This document shows, piece after piece, positions 57,510 through 64,000 of a stretch of 64,000 nucleotides of DNA. The stretch lies in contig JAQFWX010000023.1 in the NCBI GenBank assembly GCA_027605045.1, positions 186,001-250,000 on the forward strand, in the 5' to 3' direction. Source of the stretch: Phallus indusiatus (Eukaryota > Basidiomycota > Agaricomycetes > Phallales > Phallaceae). Each line of letters starts with the position of its first letter. The first letter of the stretch is position 1. The notes under the pieces were generated by a model. That model was not told the origin of the DNA, ran no database searches, and worked only from the letters and a program-made list of their open reading frames with translations. The translations under genes were made by a program, and so were the position numbers.

Positions 57510-58642
57510 AGCTAAAATTGACAGAGGTGTGTAATCAATCAACTTCGCACTGCCCCTTTCAAGCATTCAATGTCTTTCTCGTTAGCTGCGATATCTTGCA
57601 ACAACTTAAGTTTCCCGGTTTGGGAACGATAATTACTACTATCTGTGAGTTCGTTATCTACCAAAACGGAGCGTACCTACATTGATTAAGCATGCAGTCG
57701 CTCATGGTTTGTGATCGGTTTTCCAATCCTTCAGACGCTGACATTAGCTCTACGAAAGTAATCATGGTTTTGCGTATATACGCTTTATATGGGGGTCATG
57801 CGACGACACTTTGCCTCCTTTTATTTTTTGTTGTTATAGAAGCGGCTTTGTTTGCGTTATCTCTATTCAACGGCTTTGGTGAATTTGAGTGCACGAGGTT
57901 TTCTTCAAAACTGACCTGTGAGATGCAGGAACACCTCGAACGCTAAATCCTGGTTGTGTTACTGGGGCTGTGTTTCCGGTCGGAATAAATTGCAAGTGGC
58001 ACGCTCTCTCGCCGGTCCATAATTGCGTCATACTTTTCCAGGTATCTATTGGGGAATACCTTTAGTAGCAGAGACAGTGATATTTGCTTTAACGTTGCGA
58101 AAATGCAACTCTTACGCTAAAACGGTCAAACAAGTTCCGTGAGTATTGCATCCAAAAGACCATCACATTCTCTTTCAAAAAGCGAAACAAAAGATTTCTT
58201 AAAACGTTTCTCCGGGATGGCTTCTTGTATTATATCATTCTTGCTTCCACCCATGTTCTGAACCTCCTTCTTTTCGCGGTGAGCCTCGAATTAGTTCTCA
58301 GTATGATGACTTGGATCCTGAGTACTTACACAGTTGGCCTCTAATCCAAACAAAGCATCTGGCTCTGGGTAAGCGAAGTTCCTTCTGCTCATGTTTTGGC
58401 AGAATTCGTCTAATTCAAGCGACAGCTTTGGTCAAACACTAACATCAATTTTAGTTTCAAGACTTGTGTTTAACCTTCGGAAACAATCTCTCACCAACGA
58501 TTCATGTCAAGAATCGTGTTTTACGCAGACTCAAACACAGTCGTGGTATTTCACATCTGCTCGACATGTTGACTCTATGTATACGCTCTTCAATGTCGGA
58601 AATCCTCAAAATTATCACCTTGACCAGCAAGAAGCAGGTTGA
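57510..58642 (+). CDS. seven-TM membrane protein, DUF6533 type (2), 5' end unclear
   Basis: Same family as 54676-56085, opposite strand. Recognisable exons: STKVIMVLRIYALYGGHA followed by the helix LCLLLFFVVIEAALFALSLF; GCVTGAVFPVG; GIYWGIPLVAETVIFALTLR with KCNSYAKTVKQVP; TFLRDGFLYYIILASTHVLN with LLLFA; and the last helix FGQTLTSILVSRLVFNLRK. These follow the family order, but I cannot place a good start codon or the N-terminal DUF6533 exon. The gene may be a 5'-damaged copy. Coordinates are approximate; the stop at 58642 is from the last open frame. Confidence 0.55.
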
Positions 58643-58778
58643 TCGCAAAGCTCGTATGTCTCCTAAATCAGGAACTTAACAGGCATTTCATGTACTTGTA
58701 TACGAAGTGAACCAATAGTGATAATGTTAATTGGAATTTACGAAGCAAAGGGTTTTTACAAGGATATACAATGCGATA

Positions 58779-60312
58779 TCACCACATCCTGCACGTTTGA
58801 GGACTTTTGCCATCCAGCAGCCGAAGCATTACGACATTGGCGGTTAAAGTGGAAAACTAAGCCAATTGATTTCAGTAATTACCTGAAAGCATGAAAGGGC
58901 GAAACTTACACCGTTACCTATCAGGCTTCCGACGTTAGATGCAATTGCCATGTCAATTGTCTGCGCGGCCAATCTTTCAGGGCCTTCTTTTAACGAAAGG
59001 TCATGGCTAGTCATAACGGATTTCCATCCAGAACGACTTTCAAGGAGGGCAGTCTTCAGTTCCGTCACCCACTTCTTGTCTCCATTCGTGAGGACGTAAA
59101 CGGCATCCAATTGAGGGAATTCAAGCCGATTGTGTTCTTTTTGGACTTCCTTTGCTCTTCGCACAATGTCTTCGATACTGGGCCAACAATGCCTCATAAA
59201 CTCAGCTATATCTTGTGGGTCTTCGATGCTCGGGGTATCTACGGGCGTGTATCTGTCGGGTAGTTCTGGTAAGAGGTTCCAGCTGTTGTACCCAGACGCG
59301 TATTTTGTCATATGTGTACAGTGTGCTTCAAAGTCGCCACGCCGAAGATGAAGGGCCAAAACATTTTCGAGGTCACGAGTGGTATGTTTAGAAGACCGAC
59401 CAGAGATGAGTGGGACGTTCCGTTCGAGGGCGCTGAGAACTGTAGCAGACCATTTGAATCCTGTTATGACGGGAGATGTCGAAAATGTCGGCCAAAGCGA
59501 TAGACTTTCCGGTGATCCAAAAAAGCTTTTGAAAGTCGTTAGTGTTTATCTGTGAGAAAAATAGGAGTCATACTAGAAATCAATTATATGTTTTGAATCG
59601 TATGTTATTTCAACACAGGGATCGGGCAACTCTAGTAGTTTTCGACCCCATCGCTCTAAGATCAAGGTACCATCTGATCTATCACCTTCGAGACCAAGTT
59701 CTATGTTGACTTCAGTGACATTCAAAAACTTCCGTTCCCGATACGGACAACGGTCTTCCCAAGAATCCGATGTTATAGCTCTAGGTGCCATTATGCCTCT
59801 GGGAAACGGTCCTCCGGCTGTAGGGCCTGATATAAACGTATTAAGAGGATACCAGGGATGAGCGCCCCACGTGTCACCGAACATGACATTCTGAAAAACA
59901 TAGGCTCGTTTTGAGAGATAGGCGAGATGAGAAAGTACCAGTCTGTACTAGAAAGTAAAAACTGAAACTAGCAAAAAAAAGGAATGACACACCTATTATT
60001 AAGCTGATTATTGAAACCCAAGCCCCAAACTTCGTTTGAAAATTTCACCATTCTTTTCGGATGATATAAAGTATTTTGTGGTAAATTTTTTTCGTAGTCG
60101 CGTATCATTTGAAAATCTCGACCAACAATCTTTCGCCGCGTGTCTTTTCGACTATTTCGCAGTAAAATCAAACACAACGCCGATATAGTCAGAATGATGA
60201 AAAGGCGTATGTAGCGCGTCCGCAAGAGCGGAAGTTTGCGCGCATGAGGGGTAGTTGTTAAGAACCTCGAACCTCGAAAGTTTGAACGACGATCGTGTCG
60301 CAAGGGTAGCAT
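58779..60312 (-). CDS. O-fucosyltransferase-like type II membrane protein
   Basis: Predicted Golgi/ER glycosyltransferase with a GDP-fucose O-fucosyltransferase-like fold, widespread in mushrooms; acceptor unknown. The ATG at 60312 gives a basic N-terminus and one TM (YIRLFIILTISALCLILL). Then MVKFSNEVWGLGFNNQLNN; LVLSHLAYLSKRAYVFQ; TFISGPTAGGPFPRG; VNIELGLEG; GSPESLSLWPTFSTSPVI; the GDP-sugar-binding-type ALHLRRGDFEAHC; WNLLPELPDRYTPVDTP; DAVYVLTNGDKKWVTELKTA; and IASNVGSLIGNG spliced to FSTLTANVVMLRLLDGKSP, ending at TGA 58779-58781. Four or five short introns. The HLRRGDFE motif supports the family. The in-frame ATG at 60513 lies upstream, but the 60312 start puts the TM at the usual place. 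Confidence 0.85.
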
Positions 60313-62114
60313 TCTATTTTTCTGCGCAACCCCAATTGAGTCCACCGTCGATGTGGAAGAAGCGAAAGAAAGCTCTAGACCGAAATTAATAGACGCCCTC
60401 GCTAAGTGACATGAGCGCCAATTACTTCTCCAAAAGTGTCTTTGAGTTAGGTTTGGCCAAGTCCATTTCAAACCCGCAAGACCTTTTACTAGTAGTACGG
60501 AACCCAAATGCACACCATTAAAACTAACGTTATCTCAAAATATTTTTGAAGTTACATGACAGGCAATTCTGATTACTTGACCGGGGACCCGCCAACGATG
60601 GGACTGTGCCGCGTGCGCCGTCAGCTGACGAGGACTAGTATGTAGTACCATGTTACAGGCTGTTTTTTGCGACTACAAATGACGAAGTAAGATAAGATTT
60701 TAAGTATAACATCTAGAGCATAACAGGTCCCAAGCAACAACAATGCGGCAGACCGCTTATTGGGGAACCAGTCTAACTGACTGCTTCAATCCACACGAGT
60801 TTCTGTTGAGTTGGCGTTGACTTTCCGATTTGATTGAAATGACGCTGCTACATGAGTAGAGGCCCCATGGAAAATCTCAGTGACACAGTTGGATACACGG
60901 TAGTTCATTTTTTTTGTTATCGTACGTACAGGCTCGCTCACTGGCAAGTATTGTCATTCTACCTGAGCGCGTACCGAGTCTTTGGTTCTCAATCACTTGC
61001 CCTGAAGCTCCTAGCCCGCGGAATGAAATAAGCGGGAACAAAAAAAAGGAGAGATAAGTGGAAATGAAGAGCCTAAGGCTAAACCTCAGTCTCGTGCAAC
61101 ACTTTTTTTTCGTCATCCTGAGCTTAGGAACAATTGTGTGTCTCACCAATTTATTATTTATAGATCCAGCCTATTTAGCCTTAGGGTGTTCCTCGTTTTG
61201 CATACTTGGAAAACCTATAGCCTGATAGAGCGATTGTCGTATGGGCTAGTATTTTGTACTTTCGGTGATATACGTGTTGGTTTGGACCGGCTTTGCAAGA
61301 GAAATAGATACTAGTAGGGGCTGGATAAAGTCATTGACAATACACTCATATGTTGAATATATTGAAAAGCGCTACTCTTAAACATATAATGAAAAATCTA
61401 AGAGCGGAATCTTTTTTTTTCATCTTAATAATAAATGCAGATATGGTTTGTGTCTGTGTCGATCTTCAGTTTAAATTTTTGATAAAAAGTCAAGCCTGAA
61501 GGTTAGCTGAATCAGACACAAATAAGATCCACGGCGACCTGTCATAATACCGCCTGAAAATTAAAGGAACATTTCTCAAATATATGAACCCCGCTTTTGT
61601 GAATTCAAAAGATTCTCATAATCCGGAAATGGACTTAACTTAAACGAAGAGAAGAGGGAAAACATTGAAATTCCTTGATACCCATCGACGGAAATCGAGC
61701 TACGCAAATCATGTATTAATAGAAGTGGGGTTTATCTATCACGCTTAAAGCGAACTATATATTAACGATATTGACAAGTTCATTGACGAACAGAAACTGG
61801 GGCATATTGACTATGTACATGATCGTAACTATACCGTGTAAACACAATGCAAACGCGAGAGTCTGAAGTAGTCCTACAAGAACACCTCCTGGATGTACTT
61901 ATCATTTCCCCGATTGAAAAAAGAACAGAATCAGTGACCCCACTTAAGTTATGTCTCGTGTATGGACAATGTCACTTAAACGGGTGTAAAAACTTGTAGA
62001 CCGAAACGGCCATTGGGAGAGTAAGCAAGGTAGAATACAATTATTCATCAATGTCGTCTCTCTGCGCGTGTATACGAGACTGACTCATCATGAAGGTCGC
62101 CTTAGCAATTGAAA
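60313..62114. other. intergenic
   Basis: 1.8 kb, AT-rich, with no supported gene or RNA; the only frame near 90 residues (minus 60877-61149) lacks any motif. It separates the 5' side of the fucosyltransferase-like gene from the 3' end of the Zn2Cys6 gene. Confidence 0.45.
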
Positions 62115-63395
62115 TTAGGGATCCGTCGATGTTGATGTGTAGGAAGACGGGACAGGAGAGAATTTTTGGAAGTCAAGATCCGTGTGTGAATTTTCAGGTC
62201 GCTCCTGGGGAGACCTAAGCGAGCTATTGGGGAGAGAATATTGATGTCTTGGTTGACGGCCAAAAACCTGTAACTTACAAAATATGATTTTCAAGAAATG
62301 AGATATACGAGAAGAGGCCGCAATATGATCCGTGCGAATGCACTTTTTCCAGTACCTCCAGAGATGTCCGAAGGGCGAAACCGAGGTTAACAAGTGGCGC
62401 GAGCGACTGAGGATCCTGCAAGCAATGGCAATGACTTTCAGTTATCGAGGACGGTTGATATATAATAGAATTAGCATGGTGTCCGAATGAAAGTGGTCGT
62501 GCATGGAATGGGTCATATGCACACCCAGATTTGAGAAGAGTCCCCCCCTCGTGCCCAGTTACATTTCGCAACGTTATTGCTGAAGACGAGTTGGAGCTGC
62601 AGAGAAAGAGCATGAGATTTATATATTCTCTGTAAGGAAACATATTTGTACCTGAAGCTTGTACCCATATCATGATGCGGGGGTGAATATGGACTTCTGT
62701 CACTGTACGATGTGCGGGAAGACGAAGCTGAATCATGCGAATAATCAGGAAGGAAGTAATTATTGTTGCCTTCCGAGTCAGGACGCCGTTCACTGAAATC
62801 GTCAAATTCCTTTGTATCCGAAGGAACGGGATGTGAATGGTAGAAAACTTTTTCCTGCTTTAGTGATATGTCGTGCACCGGTCCTTGCGTATTTAACACG
62901 CGGGTATCGCCTGCGTAAAGGAGGTTGGGACGGAAATGTACGAAACCACTGGGGCGATTTTCATTCGGTAAAAATCCCTTCGGATGAGGCTGTTTGGTTC
63001 GCTTTACAATTCCTTCCAGCTCAACAATACGATGGCGAAGTTGCTTTATTTCATCCAAGTGAGCGTAGTCACTGAGGTTGAAAAAATAATCAAACCAGTA
63101 ATCGTACCAAAAGAACGGAAAGTCATACTGAATATAAGGATCATCAGTTTCGTAAACACAAAACGCCGTCTGAAGAGAAAAGTTAAATTATTATGCAGAT
63201 CCCTGACGACTTTGGAACTGACATTGCCGAGCCTAACGCAACGTGTGCATGGGCGTTTTTTATCGCACTAAGTTTGTGCTTTTAGAGAAATTTATCCCAC
63301 CATGACGAAGAACAAGAACATACTTTGCGTTTGGAAGCATAGCAGTTCAAACAGGATGCCCTGATTCGATTGCGTCTTCTTTTACGATGATCCAT
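62115..63395 (-). CDS. Zn2Cys6 (Gal4-type) transcription factor
   Basis: Nuclear DNA-binding regulator. The ATG at 63395 starts MDHRKRRRNRIRASCLNCYA. The binuclear cluster is built from three exons: CLNCYASKRK, then CDKKRPCTRCVRLGN, then TAFCVYETDDP, giving the six cysteines with spacing C-x2-C-x6-C-x5-C-x2-C. A heptad region HLDEIKQLRHRIVELEGIVK is the dimerisation coiled coil. The middle is Ser/Tyr/Pro-rich (SHDSASSSRTSYSDRSPYSP). The C-terminal part matches a basidiomycete family: ESHCHCLQDPQSLAPLVNLG and FALRTSLEVLEKVHSH, ending SSYTSTSTDP at 62115. Five GT..AG introns restore frame throughout. Targets unknown; no obvious gene cluster surrounds it. Confidence 0.88.
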
Positions 63396-64000
63396 CTTCT
63401 CGTTTTCGTACGCTATAATATCACTATTGCGGGAGGTTGTATACACCATCAGAAAAGAGGAAGGATAAGGAGTGATAGTAAGGAAGCTAACGGTAAGGCG
63501 TCCTCAGTAGTTATATATAAAAAGAGGACGAAATAACCTTGTTTTGACGGTTAATTTCGAAGTCTTATGTTCTCATGTAATCATAGCTTCACTTGGACTT
63601 CCCTAATAGCGCTTATCAAAATTATCATGAATAATTGGAGATTGTTCAGCCAGGGTTTTTTCAAGGTTTTTTCCTAATACACGGAGTCACGTAAACTTGT
63701 TATTGTACGAGAAAATCTACGAGGGGAGGTTGTACACGTACCGCTCATCTAAAATCGATCTTCGATATGATCCTTGGGGTTCAAAAATAATATGAACTAA
63801 ACGGAAGTCTAGAACATCATGAGAAATCTCTCAGGATTGGCTACGGATTACTGCAAGGCATGCAGCCTTTCCGTTCAACCTGGAAAAGAAGTATCACGAA
63901 TTCGTACTCCGCTCCTCTCCGTTCGCCTAATTCAGCGAATACAGAAGTTGTCGTAAAGGAGAATATCTTTTACATAGAACTTCAAAAAAAATTCCTATTC
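63396..64000. other. 5' flank of the Zn2Cys6 gene, no gene seen
   Basis: AT-rich to the window edge. TATATAAAAAG at 63515-63525 would serve a plus-strand transcript, but no gene follows it. Confidence 0.4.

Overview
This is nuclear DNA of a filamentous basidiomycete, most likely an Agaricomycete. Genes are split by many introns of about 45-70 nt, mostly GT..AG. The families are typical of mushrooms: secreted fungal nucleoside hydrolases, ricin-B-like beta-trefoil proteins, serpentine DUF6533-type membrane proteins, Agaricomycete F-box families, a P450, and chromodomain Ty3/gypsy elements. Most genes were assembled by eye from exons, so internal splice sites are inferred, and many true exons are too short to show up as long open frames.

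Layout. 1-400: 3' end of an unidentified gene. 0.9-4.9 kb: two tandem secreted nucleoside hydrolases (minus). 6.5-7.25 kb: a hAT-like MITE with 17-bp inverted repeats and an 8-bp target duplication. 8.1-11.3 kb: a secreted PEBP-family protein, a doubtful small gene and a small Cys-containing secreted protein (minus). 14.5-18.0 kb: three beta-trefoil (ricin-B-like) genes of identical four-exon layout; a fourth, diverged member is at 44.9 kb, a 3' pseudogene copy at 35.6 kb and a possible relic near 13.2 kb. 19.1-33.5 kb: a P-loop protein gene (minus) cut in two by element A, a Ty3/gypsy chromodomain retrotransposon with 400-bp LTRs and CTGTC duplication. Element A is itself interrupted in pol by element B, a related element in opposite orientation with identical 352-bp LTRs and GACAC duplication. 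36.4-43.1 kb: dCMP deaminase, cytochrome P450 and GH47 alpha-mannosidase (all plus). 47.0-50.7 kb: two F-box-type genes (minus). 50.75-52.7 kb: actin-related protein 6. 53.0-54.1 kb: NmrA-like protein. 54.7-58.6 kb: two divergent seven-TM DUF6533-type genes. 58.8-60.3 kb: O-fucosyltransferase-like type II membrane protein. 62.1-63.4 kb: Zn2Cys6 transcription factor.

There is no operon-like cooperation. The main stories are a local, actively duplicating lectin-like family with conserved TATA boxes, and a very recent double retrotransposon insertion that destroyed a host gene. Both retroelements carry an 11-nt LTR segment exactly complementary to the primer-binding position, as expected for Tf1-type self-priming, and a shared candidate -1 frameshift heptamer at the gag/pol junction. 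Several single-base frame breaks (element B pol twice, dCMP deaminase, probably the P-loop gene) fall at homopolymer runs and could be assembly errors rather than mutations.
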